Shown: one piece after another, positions 54,904 through 64,000 of the stretch
Numbering within the stretch: the first letter of the stretch is position 1
How the letters are laid out: every line of letters begins with the position of its first letter
Source of the DNA: Bog-756 sp963829235
Lineage (GTDB): Bacteria; Actinomycetota; Acidimicrobiia; Acidimicrobiales; RAAP-2
Length of the DNA stretch: 64,000 nucleotides
NCBI GenBank assembly: GCA_963829235.1
Contig: CAWHIF010000003.1
Location: forward strand, 744,001-808,000
Direction: 5' to 3'
Position numbers and translations under genes: made by a program
Notes under the pieces: generated by a model
The model's database searches: none
Told to the model about the DNA's origin: nothing
What the model saw: the letters and a program-made list of their open reading frames with translations, nothing else

Positions 54904-55776
54904 TCACACAGCTTCGGAATGACCACGCGCCGCGTTGAAGACCATGCCTTCCACCCGCAGCGCGCCATCACTTTCGTATCGGCTTCGCAACACAGAAAAT
55001 TCCGCGTCGGGATCAACGGTCACGCCTGCGATGGTGTCGAACAAATGGAGCTGAGCGTCGGTCGGTTGATCACCAGGACCCCAACTTGTCCCCCATACGT
55101 CCCAGGGAAGCATCTCCACCTTGTTCAGAGAGGCCAGATCAAGACGTAGGTTGCCTGCGATCCAGTGCGCCCCGTGCTCGTTGATTGCGGATAGCCCGCA
55201 GCGTCCGGCGTCGAGATCGCCGCTTCGCCATGCTCGCCACGCATGCCCTGCGGACACGAACTCAGCCGCGGTGATAGCGAGCGGGTTGCCGGCGAATCCG
55301 ATCATCTGGCGCCACGTGGCGTCGAGCTGAGTATCCACCATCTGCCAAACCCCGTCGGTCGCGTTCCAGTACTCCGCTATCCAGTGATCTTCGAACCATT
55401 CCGGTCGGAAGTACGTACCGAATCCGCACCGGGCGCGGGCGGGCACGCCGGCGGCCCGAAGGAATGCCACCGTTAGTCGGCTGAAGGAGTGGCAACGTGC
55501 CCCAACTCGATTGGATGGAGGCCTCGCCTCGTCGAGTGGGCGACTGTCCACGGCCCGAATGGCCTCAAGCAATCGGGTCGTGTCGCGTTCGTGGACCATT
55601 TCGGCCTGGCTTGGCGAGAGATCGACGCCGTAGAACGGCTTGGCAACTATGTCGTAAAGAAGCAGTCCTTGCACGACCTCCACGACTTCGCGGACATCGT
55701 CGGACGAGAAGTCGCTGCTGTCCAAAGTGGTGAACCGGCCCGGTGTGGCATAGAAGTCGAGCACCTCCTGATCCAT
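54904..55776 (-). CDS. transglutaminase-like protein
   Basis: 290 residues from ATG 55776 (GAGGA at 8 bases; an ATG three codons earlier lies too close to it). The Cys-His-Asp triad of the transglutaminase/peptidase fold is visible: GARCHSFSRLTVAFLRAAGV (Cys), EDHWIAEYW (His) and VDTQLD (Asp). Predicted cytoplasmic as no signal peptide is present. Activity (protease-like or other) cannot be told. Confidence 0.8.
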   Translation of the reverse strand: MDQEVLDFYATPGRFTTLDSSDFSSDDVREVVEVVQGLLLYDIVAKPFYGVDLSPSQAEMVHERDTTRLLEAIRAVDSRPLDEARPPSNRVGARCHSFSRLTVAFLRAAGVPARARCGFGTYFRPEWFEDHWIAEYWNATDGVWQMVDTQLDATWRQMIGFAGNPLAITAAEFVSAGHAWRAWRSGDLDAGRCGLSAINEHGAHWIAGNLRLDLASLNKVEMLPWDVWGTSWGPGDQPTDAQLHLFDTIAGVTVDPDAEFSVLRSRYESDGALRVEGMVFNAARGHSEAV

Positions 55777-56058
55777 GCAACTCATCCTCGCACCCTGCTG
55801 CCGGTGCTGTGACGCCGACCACACCGCATCAGGCGGCCGGGCAACGGCCGGAACGACGGCTACCGCCCCTTCAGGAGCAGAGCAGAACGGCACGTCGGGC
55901 GTGCAGACCAGCTTCGGTCGCGGGCACAGGTCCACCCGGGCTGAGCTGCACCCTGCCCCACTCGCACCTGGTCGGTGGCAGTTCGCGGACGGCAAGCACC
56001 GGGGCGTGGGTGGACGCACCCCGATTGGTGTTCCGGGGCGCCCCCAGTGTCCCGAGAT

Positions 56059-56475
56059 TCAGGCCAGTCGGATCGATCCGTCGGACGCAATCTGCCACCC
56101 GGGGTTGTGAGCAACCTCCCAAGGGTGTCCGTCTGGGTCAATGAAGACGCCCGAGTAGCCGCCCCAGGAGGTGGCAGCGCCCGACCGCCCGATGACAGCT
56201 CCAGCCGAGGATGCCTCACCCAGCAGGTGATCGACTTCCTCGGGAGAAGCGACGTTGTGGGCGAGGGTGATGCCGCCCCAGCCACCCTGATCTTGGACGG
56301 TGCTGTCTTCGGCAAGCTTCCCTCTGTTCCAGAGGCTCAGCATCATGCCACCCACCTGGAAGAAGACGATCTCATCGTTCGGCGACTGGCCAGACCAGCC
56401 GAGGGCTTCGTAGAAAGCCCTTGACCGATTGATATCCTGCACGCCCAGTGTGATCAGCGAGATTCTCTGGTCCAT
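56059..56475 (-). CDS. VOC-family (glyoxalase/bleomycin-resistance fold) protein
   Basis: 138 residues. SLITLGVQDINRSRAFYEAL opens the first module, FQVGGMMLSLWNR and GGITLAHNV follow, and GYSGVFIDPDGHPWEVAHNP closes the second. The metal-ligand positions are only partly kept. A dioxygenase, isomerase or binding protein; substrate unknown. Confidence 0.88.
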   Translation of the reverse strand: MDQRISLITLGVQDINRSRAFYEALGWSGQSPNDEIVFFQVGGMMLSLWNRGKLAEDSTVQDQGGWGGITLAHNVASPEEVDHLLGEASSAGAVIGRSGAATSWGGYSGVFIDPDGHPWEVAHNPGWQIASDGSIRLA

Positions 56476-56521
56476 TCAGCAAGTGTGTCATCGCCCGAGC
56501 GGTGCCCGCTGGCGTTGTGGG

Positions 56522-57367
56522 TCACCGACAGACAAAGGCACCCATGGAACTCGATAGTCGAAAAGCCCCTTCTGACTCCACCACGCCTCCCACCTGGCGC
56601 TCACATTCTTCGGCGACCCGATCCCATGTGGTCCATGAAATGACTTGGCTCTCGTAGGTGTCGCCCACGCTCCTGAGATAGTCGCCCAGAGCCTGAGCGT
56701 CGGTGACCTCGACGACGGTGTCGGGGCAGTCGACCCTGTCCACATGGTCGAACGCCACACGTAGCTGTTCGGCGCCATTCTCCAGGCTGAAAGCCACCTC
56801 GGAAGACCGGTGCCACCTCCAGCCATGGCCGACGACGCCTTCCACCATCCGGACGAGTTCGTCCAAATTCCGCTCGCCATTGGTCACCGCGATGCAACGT
56901 CCCGACCCCCGTAGAACCCTTCGCAGTTCCGAGACCGCCTTGTTGCGTTGATCGACGTGGTAGAGCATGTGCGCGACCAATGCAAAGTCGAACGAGCCGT
57001 TTGCAAATGGGAGGGCGATGGCGTCTCCGGCCACCAACGGGCCGCGCGCGTGCTCCCGTGCTGAAGCCAGCATGCCCATCGACGAGTCGAGCCCGACGCC
57101 GTCCAGGTGTTCGAGATAGACCCCGTTTCCACAGCCCACGTCGAGGACGCGTTCTCCCCCTCGTAATCGGGCAAGGTCCAGCACCCAGGAGAAGAGCGAG
57201 AACGGCGGCCGACGAGGGCTGATCTTCCACAGCCTCTGCCGTGCCGCCAGGTTGTCCCCGGTGGCGTACTGGCTTGGGTCTACCTGCACGGACCAATCAT
57301 CGCGCCATCGCAGCATCGGCGGTTGTTCGGCTCGGACTTCCGACACACTCTGCGGGTGGTTGTCCAT
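56522..57367 (-). CDS. class I SAM-dependent methyltransferase
   Basis: 281 residues from ATG 57367 (MDNHPQSVSEVRAEQ); Met18 is an alternative start. SAM site: GGERVLDVGCGNGVYLEHL, GLDSSMGMLASARE, AIALPFANGSFDFALVAHML and the RRVLRGSGR segment. Methyltransf_11 type; substrate unknown. Confidence 0.88.
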   Translation of the reverse strand: MDNHPQSVSEVRAEQPPMLRWRDDWSVQVDPSQYATGDNLAARQRLWKISPRRPPFSLFSWVLDLARLRGGERVLDVGCGNGVYLEHLDGVGLDSSMGMLASAREHARGPLVAGDAIALPFANGSFDFALVAHMLYHVDQRNKAVSELRRVLRGSGRCIAVTNGERNLDELVRMVEGVVGHGWRWHRSSEVAFSLENGAEQLRVAFDHVDRVDCPDTVVEVTDAQALGDYLRSVGDTYESQVISWTTWDRVAEECERQVGGVVESEGAFRLSSSMGAFVCR

Positions 57368-57615
57368 GTGCCCGCATATGCGATTCCGGGCCAGGCAACA
57401 GGAGCCCGTCACCGTGGCCGTCCACCCCGAGCAGAGGAGGTACAGCGCCGCCCTTTGTAGCCCGTGCCGTGGGTGCCGCCGACCGCACCTGCCCGAGCGC
57501 CGAACAACGCGCATAACGTCGCCACTCTGAAAAGCCACTTCTGATTGTTCACGTTGCTGCCTTTTTGGGCCATCAACGGACCCGTCTCGGCGCAGCTGGG
57601 ACGGGCTACTCTCAT

Positions 57616-58131
57616 TCAGAGTGATCTCGTGTAGCGAACCTCACTGACCCCGTCGTGACTCAGTCCGATTCCAGGAACAGTCACCCAGCCTCGTCTCTCG
57701 TACATTCGACGTGCTCTCTTGTTTGCTGCGATCGTCCACAAGCCCGCGCTGGTGTAACGGTGATCCCTCAGAGTCTCCACCGCTTTGTCGTGAAGCGCAC
57801 TGCCGATCCCCCGTCCCCAGACATCGGGAAGCACATGGAGTCCCAGTAGCTGCCCCTCTCGATCGAAATCGGGATCTCTTCGAATTACAACCATGCCCAC
57901 GGTGCGACCATCCAGTGAAGCTGCGAAACCCCTGCTGCTCGGATCCGCCAGCCGCTCCTCCCATACGAGGGACAACTCCTGGATCGTGGGTGCCGGGGAC
58001 TCGGGTGAAATGAAGCTCTTCTGGGCGATCAGGGCTGTGCGGAAGTGGACGTTCGCTATGACGGTTGCGTCCCGAGTGCTCTCGATGATCAGTTCCGAGG
58101 AAGCGTCATCCACCTGTGTATTGCAGCACAT
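57616..58131 (-). CDS. GNAT family N-acetyltransferase
   Basis: 171 residues. LLGLHVLPDVWGRGIGSALH is acetyl-CoA motif A (R-G-I-G-S-A), preceded by GRTVGMVVIRRD; ANKRARRMYERRGWVTVPG is motif B. Acceptor unknown. Upstream of a phosphatase-like gene on the same strand with a 70-base gap from it. Confidence 0.9.
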   Translation of the reverse strand: MCCNTQVDDASSELIIESTRDATVIANVHFRTALIAQKSFISPESPAPTIQELSLVWEERLADPSSRGFAASLDGRTVGMVVIRRDPDFDREGQLLGLHVLPDVWGRGIGSALHDKAVETLRDHRYTSAGLWTIAANKRARRMYERRGWVTVPGIGLSHDGVSEVRYTRSL

Positions 58132-58201
58132 ACCCGTGGCTGGGTCTCACCTGTGCCACGGCCCGAAGTGCCCTGATACGTCCCCCACGAGGGGGCCGGG
58201 G

Positions 58202-58732
58202 TCAGCTGGTGAGGTTGCGGGCGAAGGCTTCCTGCTCATCTGTCTCGACTGCACGCTCGCAGTACCCGACGCGGACCCAGCTGACTGCTTCGCCTGGTAC
58301 TTGGCCGCAGAGGATGGCGAGACAGGCAAGCGCCGTACCGGTGCGACCGTGGCCTCCGTAACAGCCGATCTCGACGCGTTGGCCCGCCCGAGCCCGGTCA
58401 AGCAGCGACTCAAGCGCCGCGACAACCAGAGCTGGATCGTCTGGGACGCCGAAGTCGGGCCAGTCCAGGTATTCGTGGGGCCACGGCGGCCGCCACCTCT
58501 CGTCGAGGTACAACCCGAAGTCTGGGGGTGCGTCGCGGGCATAGGGATCGACGCTTCCGAAGGACACGGCGGTCAGTTCCGTGGAGTCTGGCAGCACGAC
58601 ACGACTGCGGTGTAAGTGCGATTCGAATCGGTGGTGGTCATGGCGCGAGTCCCTGCACGATGGAGACTCGGCAGCGGGGTCCCAGAACGCCCCACATTGG
58701 CTACACACAATGACGATCCGGGTCTCGACCAT
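58202..58732 (-). CDS. tyrosine-phosphatase-like protein with N-terminal Cys cluster
   Basis: 176 residues. The P-loop CYGGHGRTGTALACLAIL fits the C-x5-R-T signature of protein-tyrosine/dual-specificity phosphatases, with the general-acid Asp perhaps in WPDFGVPDDP. The first 40 residues (VIVCSQCGAFWDPAAESPSC) look like a small zinc-binding knuckle. Substrate unknown. Confidence 0.75.
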   Translation of the reverse strand: MVETRIVIVCSQCGAFWDPAAESPSCRDSRHDHHRFESHLHRSRVVLPDSTELTAVSFGSVDPYARDAPPDFGLYLDERWRPPWPHEYLDWPDFGVPDDPALVVAALESLLDRARAGQRVEIGCYGGHGRTGTALACLAILCGQVPGEAVSWVRVGYCERAVETDEQEAFARNLTS

Positions 58733-58844
58733 GCCGAGACTCTATGACCTCGTATCCCAGGGTCGCCCGGAGCGAGCACCGCCGTGCCCTGTGCGTAGGG
58801 GCAGCCTGGGTCCACACCGCGCACCGGTTTGGGGACACGCGTTC

Positions 58845-59273
58845 CTAGCCACGGCCGAGGTCCGCGTCCATGCCATCAATTCCCTCGGCGATTGCGGCCC
58901 TGAGAAGACCGGCGACCGGGCCACTGTCCTCGGGCAGAGACTCGAAGTCGACCGTCCAGACGACAACCGCCAGCGAGTCGAACGAACGGAAGACCTCGAC
59001 TGTGCCGGTGTAGGCGGAGACAGGAAACGGCGACTCGGGACGCTCGTAGGTGAGTCGAAACGTCTCGTCGTCCAGCGCCATGAGACAGTCCGTTATGTGG
59101 CCCAACCCACCGACCAGGTCCATGTGTCGGTGCGCTCCGACACCCTCTCCATCGACCAGGCAGGTCTCCATGGCGGGGAACCAAACGTCGAGGTGGCCGA
59201 ACGTGCGAATGGCTCCCCAGGCCGACTCAGCAGGGATGCTCAACTTCTTCGTGATCGTCACCTTGGTCCGCAC
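58845..59273 (-). CDS. SRPBCC (START/polyketide-cyclase fold) protein
   Basis: 142 residues. ITKKLSIPAESAWGAIRTFG is the usual first strand and helix of SRPBCC proteins, followed by HLDVWFPAMETCLVDGEGVG, and a C-terminal long helix (SGPVAGLLRAAIAEGIDGM). Binds an unknown hydrophobic ligand. Confidence 0.85.
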   Translation of the reverse strand: MRTKVTITKKLSIPAESAWGAIRTFGHLDVWFPAMETCLVDGEGVGAHRHMDLVGGLGHITDCLMALDDETFRLTYERPESPFPVSAYTGTVEVFRSFDSLAVVVWTVDFESLPEDSGPVAGLLRAAIAEGIDGMDADLGRG

Positions 59274-59539
59274 GCTTCCCCCTCATCCGTGTCGTTGTGC
59301 CTGAACGGTACTCTCTCGGCATCTGGCCGTGTCCTCCACTTCCACCAAGGCTGTGGCCCATGCGACAGTAGCCAGATATCGCAACGACCTCGCTCGGGAG
59401 CGGTGCCGGCGCTGGCAACGCGGATCAGCTGTTCGGATTCACCAACGTGGGTAAGGTCGCACGCAACTTGACCGGATACCCCTGGGTCGTCGCTCCCAAT
59501 GCCGCGCCGCGAACCGGCGTTCAGTCATCGGCGTCACTC

Positions 59540-60295
59540 CTAGCGCCGGAAAACGAGCAGAGCGCTGGTCTCGAGCTGCGCCCCGTCGTCGAGTGAGGGC
59601 AGCGCTGCCTCGATCCTGGCGAAGCCCGCCTCGGCGACCTCCTCGCTCATATGCTCGAACAGCGAAGTGGGACGCAGTCTCAGCCTTTCGAAGTCCTCGG
59701 CCAGGCTCGCCGAACGAAGCCAGGTGACCTCATCACGAGAGGCGAGCGTCCACCCTGCGCCGACGAAGTTGCCCTGCACCTCTTCCTCAGCCTGGTACTG
59801 CGCTTGGTGGATCTTCATCCATTCAGGAACGACGTGCAACCACCAGACGTCAGGCACCCTGTCGGAGAAATTCGCCTGGACGAAGAGCCTGCCGCCCGGC
59901 TTGACCACCCGGCGCAACTCCTGGGCAGCGCCTTCCCGGTCGACGACGTGATGCCAGACGAAGAACAGGAGTGCCGCGTCACACGAGGTATCTGGCAATG
60001 GGATGTGCTCGGCAGACCCTGCCGCATAGGTGACTGCGGAATGGCCGGCGTGGGCGACCGCTTGAGCGCGCATCTTGTCTGCGGGCTCGACGCCGTAGGC
60101 GGGGCCGCCAAAGGTACTCGCTAGAGACGGAGTCATGCGTCCGGTACCCGAGCCCAGGTCGAGCCAGGCGAGTGGCCGTGTCTCCGGCAGGTGGCGGGCG
60201 AACACCTCCATCCAGATCTGCAGCGCGTCGGGCGACATCTGCCTGCCGGCAGCGTAGACGTTGTGTTGGCGCTCGTCATAGTCGACCTTGCTCAT
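59540..60295 (-). CDS. class I SAM-dependent methyltransferase
   Basis: 251 residues from ATG 60295, with GGGAGG upstream. LAWLDLGSGTGRMTPSLAST, YGVEPADKMRAQA, EHIPLPDTSCDAALLFFVWH and ELRRVVKPGGRLFVQANF are the Methyltransf_11 motifs. Substrate unknown. Confidence 0.88.
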   Translation of the reverse strand: MSKVDYDERQHNVYAAGRQMSPDALQIWMEVFARHLPETRPLAWLDLGSGTGRMTPSLASTFGGPAYGVEPADKMRAQAVAHAGHSAVTYAAGSAEHIPLPDTSCDAALLFFVWHHVVDREGAAQELRRVVKPGGRLFVQANFSDRVPDVWWLHVVPEWMKIHQAQYQAEEEVQGNFVGAGWTLASRDEVTWLRSASLAEDFERLRLRPTSLFEHMSEEVAEAGFARIEAALPSLDDGAQLETSALLVFRR

Positions 60296-60625
60296 TCCAC
60301 CTCCCGGTCTGACCCGAACGAGCCAGTGTAAACCGTCCCATTCGTGCCTAATCCCCGGCGACCAATACGAGCAAGCGTCGGAGGGGCTCCGCCTGCATGA
60401 ATCGGAGGAGCGCGTTCGGAAGTCAGCGTCAAGGGTGCCGCCGGCGACACGTTGCGCGCAGTGGATCGCACCAGAACGACGGACGTCGCCCTTCAGGCCG
60501 CAGCGCAGCACCGTACGTCAGGGTGGCTGCGGCAAAAGCAGTTGGCGTCGGGCCGGCTTGGCCAGACTGCCGCCGATGGCCAGGGCTAGCGCGCCTTGAC
60601 CTCGATCCGAGCGCCCTGGTTTTCG
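60296..60625. other. gap without a recognisable gene
   Basis: 330 bases between the methyltransferase start and the glycosidase-like stop. It should hold the methyltransferase promoter; nothing else is recognisable. Confidence 0.5.
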
Positions 60626-62878
60626 TCACGAGGCTTTTCCGCCGGTGGTGCGTCGCAGCCGCCGCCTGCGGACGCGGCTGATACCGAAGAGGAGAATGAC
60701 GAAGGCGACCACGATGACTCCGGCGGCGATCCAAGGAGCGCCCCGACGTGCCGGTGCCGAGCCGAGCTGGACGGTGACGCTTTTCGTGTCCGGTGACAAT
60801 GTCACGGTCCCGGTTCTCTGGTCGACCACCCCGGCCGAGGTGGTCGCGACGTTGTCAACGAAGGATGGTAGCTGGAAGAGCACCGGGCCTGACGGTGGCT
60901 GGCCGCGCAGCGTCAGCGACACCGACCGGCCACTTGATGAGATCGTGAGGCTCAGCCTCCGGCCGTCGGTCGTCGGGAAGTTGGTGACCGAGATCGGCGC
61001 ACGACCGCTGAGCCATTGCGCCGGGACTCCGCGACCCACGACGAGGTCGCCATCGGTGCGTTGAGCCACCAGCGAGGCCAGCAGCACACCGTTGGCCTGG
61101 GACATTCCCCAGGCGTGGGGAGAGGCGCCCTGCCCGGTCGCTGGGTGCAGACCTAGCCACGGGGTTTGGGTCGAGGGAGCAGAAGAGCTCTCCCACCATG
61201 AGTACGGACCGCTTTGACTGTTGGCGATCATGAACTTGTAGCTCAAGATCCCCTGGTCCCGGTGGTGCGTGCTGGCCAGGCCGGCCGTCCCGTAGCCGGC
61301 GTTGTAGCCGGTCGAGTAGTAGTCACCGGGAAACCCACCGAACGTGTTGGGTGGGAGCTTGCCCTTCAGGCGGGCGAAGCCGTAGTCGTAGGTGGCATCG
61401 ATCATGGTCACACCCGGACCGCTCACAGTCGCCCCGAAGAGCGATCCGTCCCAGGCCCATGCGCCGAGAGGGGACATCCAGTTGGCGTCCTCCGGGTTCT
61501 TGCACCGGTTGGCACGGTTGGGCTGAAGGATCGAGCAGGGTACGTAGGCGAGGTGGTAACGGGAAATCGTCGTGACCAGCGTCTTGTTGGTAGCCGACAG
61601 GAGGCTGTTGTACTCCTGGGTCGCCCAGGCGGCCTGGCGGGCGTTCCCTACCCGCTGGGCGAGGTAGTGGAAGGCAGCCAGGCCGATGAGTGCCGAGTAG
61701 TCGTCGGTCGTCCAGTAGCCCTGTGTGTCGATGTCGTCGGTGGCCTTCATGATCCCGGTGGGGCTGGTCCTGGCGGCGGCGATTGCATGGGCGGTGTCCG
61801 CGATGCTCGGCTGCGTGGCACCGAGGGGTCCCTCCGAGTCGAAATTCTCCTTCACGAAGGCCAGGTCTCCGGTCTTCATCAGGTAGATGGCCCATGGCAC
61901 CGAGTACGTCCAGACACCGTCGTCGTAGAAGCCCTGGCCCGGCGCTTCCATGGCGTCGCGCGCTGTGAGCAACAGGGCGTGGGCGTCAGTGAAGTAACCC
62001 TGGTTGAAGAGGTTGGACAGGATTCCGATGACGTCGTGGTTGTACTCGGCCTGATAGCCGTTGACCCCATCGTGAAGCTCGTCACCGCTCCGGGCGATCT
62101 GGGTGTAGATGAACCCGCTGCGGTAGGCGTTGTCAAGGGTTTGATCGGGGACGCTGATCCCGGTGATGCCGGCCAGCTGGCCGTTCCAGAAGCTGGCCAT
62201 GTGCCTGAAGTGCTCGTCGAAGGTACCGGCGGCGGCCAGCGCCGCAGCGCTCGGCCAGGGGTAGGCGCCCCCGAAGCGGTCGGCAGCGATCACGTAGTCG
62301 TGATCGACAGTGGTGTGAGGAACCACCGCGTCGGAGGCCGCATCGAGCGGCACCAATCCAGGAGAAGGCTCAGGGTTGGCCTCAATGACGTGGTTCGTGG
62401 GGTTCGTGACCACGACGCGGCCGTAGACGGCGACAAAGGGAGCACCAGAGACAACCACCCGGTCGGCGAACTCGGTGATCGAGACCCGGGCGCCGTTCCG
62501 GCTGAACGACGTGATCTGTGCGGGAAGGTAGCCGTCGGCGTCGGTCCACGTGGTTGGGGCGCCGTCGTAGATGCCGAAGCCGTAGTTCTGGTAGAAGCCG
62601 TCCTGAATGAGGAACACCCCGCCCAGGCAGGTGACGACGCCCTGCTTGTTGCCCTCCCAGCCGATCTCTGACCCGCTGCCGTCTGCGCCGGTGAAGGCGT
62701 CGGCAGCGGGTCGGATGCGCAAGGCGCAGTCGTACTTGCTGGCTGGCCCACTTCCAGTCGTGGTCAGTCCGATGTCCGATACCGACGCGGACGCTGCGGG
62801 TGGCTCCGGCGCCAACCCTGCGGGCGAGCCCATTGCCACCGCCAGAGCCACTGCCACCGCCGTTATCCCTGCGAACAT
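60626..62878 (-). CDS. large anchored six-hairpin glycosidase-like protein
   Basis: 750 residues with signal peptide (about 1-32), a long ectodomain, a C-terminal membrane helix (WIAAGVIVVAFVILLFGISR) and a basic tail RRRRLRR. The middle part (about 235-590) reads like an alpha/alpha six-barrel glycosidase: DNAYRSGFIYTQIARSGDEL, QAEYNHDVIGILSNLFNQGY, GYWTTDDYSALIGLAAFHYL and TGYNAGYGTAGLAS, with candidate acidic residues Glu in GYQAEYNHD and Asp in TTDDYS. A beta-sandwich-like end follows. Predicted cell-surface glycan hydrolase; substrate unknown. Confidence 0.7.
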   Translation of the reverse strand: MFAGITAVAVALAVAMGSPAGLAPEPPAASASVSDIGLTTTGSGPASKYDCALRIRPAADAFTGADGSGSEIGWEGNKQGVVTCLGGVFLIQDGFYQNYGFGIYDGAPTTWTDADGYLPAQITSFSRNGARVSITEFADRVVVSGAPFVAVYGRVVVTNPTNHVIEANPEPSPGLVPLDAASDAVVPHTTVDHDYVIAADRFGGAYPWPSAAALAAAGTFDEHFRHMASFWNGQLAGITGISVPDQTLDNAYRSGFIYTQIARSGDELHDGVNGYQAEYNHDVIGILSNLFNQGYFTDAHALLLTARDAMEAPGQGFYDDGVWTYSVPWAIYLMKTGDLAFVKENFDSEGPLGATQPSIADTAHAIAAARTSPTGIMKATDDIDTQGYWTTDDYSALIGLAAFHYLAQRVGNARQAAWATQEYNSLLSATNKTLVTTISRYHLAYVPCSILQPNRANRCKNPEDANWMSPLGAWAWDGSLFGATVSGPGVTMIDATYDYGFARLKGKLPPNTFGGFPGDYYSTGYNAGYGTAGLASTHHRDQGILSYKFMIANSQSGPYSWWESSSAPSTQTPWLGLHPATGQGASPHAWGMSQANGVLLASLVAQRTDGDLVVGRGVPAQWLSGRAPISVTNFPTTDGRRLSLTISSSGRSVSLTLRGQPPSGPVLFQLPSFVDNVATTSAGVVDQRTGTVTLSPDTKSVTVQLGSAPARRGAPWIAAGVIVVAFVILLFGISRVRRRRLRRTTGGKAS

Positions 62879-63173
62879 GGCTGAAACTTTGACACGTCGC
62901 CCCGCCCGGCGCTTCGAACCGTCGGTTGAGATCCTGCGGTGGCATCCGGGGACTATCTACCCGCCCGAATTGGTCATCTCTGGCGTTGGGCCCGCTGCCA
63001 TCGAACCGGCACCGTTCTACGGGTGATACACAGGTGCCGCAGTTGACGACATCGACCCGCGATCGGCAGGTGGTGCTGTGGGCGCCCCATACAGCACCCA
63101 GTCGGGCGACGGACGACGCGCCAGTGACTGGCAACAGACTGCACCGAACTGGCCTGAGCGCGAAGCTGTAGAC

Positions 63174-63914
63174 GTGAGGGCCGCCTATGACCAGATGGGG
63201 AAGGGATACTCCGAGTTCCGGGCCACGGATCCGGATATCGCTGCGGCTATCGCAAGAGCACTAGGGGGAGCGGTTTCCGTACTCAACGTCGGGGCGGGTA
63301 CCGGCTCCTACGAGGCCTGCGCCCTACGGTGCGTTGCGATTGAACCATCGGCGACAATGATCGACCAGAGACCGGTCACGAGTGCCTCGGTGATTCAAGG
63401 GGACGCGGAGCATTTGCCTGTGCGATCTGGCTCTTTTGACGCAGCGATGGCACTGCTCACAATTCACCACTGGGCCGATCTCGACACAGGTCTCAAAGAG
63501 TTGAGGCGAGTGGCAAAGCGCGTGGTCGTGTTCACTTTCGACGCTGCTGTTCACGACTCATTCTGGTTGTTTTCGGACTACATCCCCGAGGCAACGAGCC
63601 CGGCGTCGCAACGCCCACCCTCGCCGGAGGAAATCGGCGTTCGACTTGGCGGTGCTCGTGTCGACGTGGTGCCTGTTCCGCCGCTCTGTCAGGATGGCTT
63701 CACGTTGGCCTACTGGCAGCGCCCGGATGCGTACCTCGACCCGGAGGTCCGAAAATGCTGCTCGAGCTTTGCTGAGTTGCCCGAAAGCATTGTGGAGGAG
63801 CGAATTGGGAGGTTGGCGGCCGACTTGAAGAGTGGGCGATGGAGCGCCAGATATTCACGGGTGCTAGAGGCCAATTGGTTCGATGGCGGACTTCGCCTCG
63901 TTGTCACCGACTGA
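63174..63914 (+). CDS. class I SAM-dependent methyltransferase
   Basis: 246 residues from GTG 63174 (VRAAYDQMGKGYSEFRATDP), a start that fits the family's usual N-terminus; the frame is open back to 63078. SAM site SVLNVGAGTGSYE, AIEPSATMIDQRP, EHLPVRSGSFDAAMALLTIH and KELRRVAKRVVVFTFD. Divergent from the glycosidase-like gene across a 295-base gap. Substrate unknown. The last 86 bases of the window hold nothing recognisable. Confidence 0.88.
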   Translation: MRAAYDQMGKGYSEFRATDPDIAAAIARALGGAVSVLNVGAGTGSYEACALRCVAIEPSATMIDQRPVTSASVIQGDAEHLPVRSGSFDAAMALLTIHHWADLDTGLKELRRVAKRVVVFTFDAAVHDSFWLFSDYIPEATSPASQRPPSPEEIGVRLGGARVDVVPVPPLCQDGFTLAYWQRPDAYLDPEVRKCCSSFAELPESIVEERIGRLAADLKSGRWSARYSRVLEANWFDGGLRLVVTD

Positions 63915-64000
63915 GCCGACAGTGTACGACGGTGGCAGGATTGCTATTCCCGAATATCACCTACGACTGTCGGCCCACAGCGATCACCGAAGCGGTCGTC

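Noticed and set aside
50282..55896. CAGAACGGCACGTC found at both 50282 and 55883
   Set aside because: A 14-base match is expected several times by chance in 64 kb, and the flanks do not match.
53565..60625. Integron attC-type sites between accessory genes
   Set aside because: No consistent GTTRRRY/RYYYAAC pairs or shared palindromes were found in the gaps.

Overview
The window is GC-rich, gene-dense DNA from an actinobacterium, most likely a member of Acidimicrobiia or a close relative. Pointers are a CGAAC-N4-GTTCG LexA/SOS box at recA, a perfect CIRCE element at groL, two DUF222-HNH genes, a coproheme-decarboxylase-type HemQ, an F420-type PPOX oxidoreductase, and a surface protein with GGYWEVAADGGIFSF repeats, a repeat I associate with Acidimicrobiia. 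The placement is inference from content; no rRNA gene is present.

Bases 1-43.7 kb look like core chromosome. 1-10 kb: an N,N-dimethylformamidase-like protein, recA with its SOS box, a DUF3048 lipoprotein-like protein, a frameshifted DUF222-HNH gene, the coupled cinA, pgsA and rimO genes, and tRNA-Ser(GCU). 10.8-20.3 kb: two zinc-type/MDR dehydrogenases, a PPOX flavoprotein, a lipoprotein hydrolase, a phosphotransferase, DinB and SGNH proteins, and two small coiled-coil proteins. 20.4-31.1 kb: a leftward phosphate-transport operon that holds pstC, pstA, pstB and two membrane-anchored binding proteins, plus two paralogous surface proteins of unknown family and a sortase-fold protein that lacks both the catalytic His and Cys. 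31.5-43.7 kb: CIRCE-groL with a strong terminator, hemQ/chdC, larE with a NIL-domain protein, a methyltransferase, a 59-residue Cys protein, Nudix and two GNAT genes, an FKBP lipoprotein, an intact DUF222-HNH gene, larC-larB, and pheA divergent from larB.

From tRNA-Ser(UGA) at 43.7 kb to the end the DNA looks accessory. It has a truncated large serine recombinase abutting the tRNA, a beta-helix/GGYW surface protein, an IS630-type insertion sequence, a seven-bladed YVTN propeller, and two 134-bp direct repeats about 3.2 kb apart. It continues with an ECF sigma factor (frameshifted) coupled to an Asp-box propeller membrane protein, and a run of mostly leftward single-enzyme genes (transglutaminase-like, VOC, GNAT, tyrosine-phosphatase-like, SRPBCC, three methyltransferases, a large anchored six-hairpin glycosidase-like protein).

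Three themes run across the window. First, short tandem-repeat arrays (15-29 bp units) sit just after stop codons at several genes. Second, three genes each carry one extra base that breaks the frame, which could be real decay or indels in the assembly. Third, the strongest candidate for an undescribed system is the pst operon with its anchored binding proteins, paired surface proteins and pseudo-sortase.
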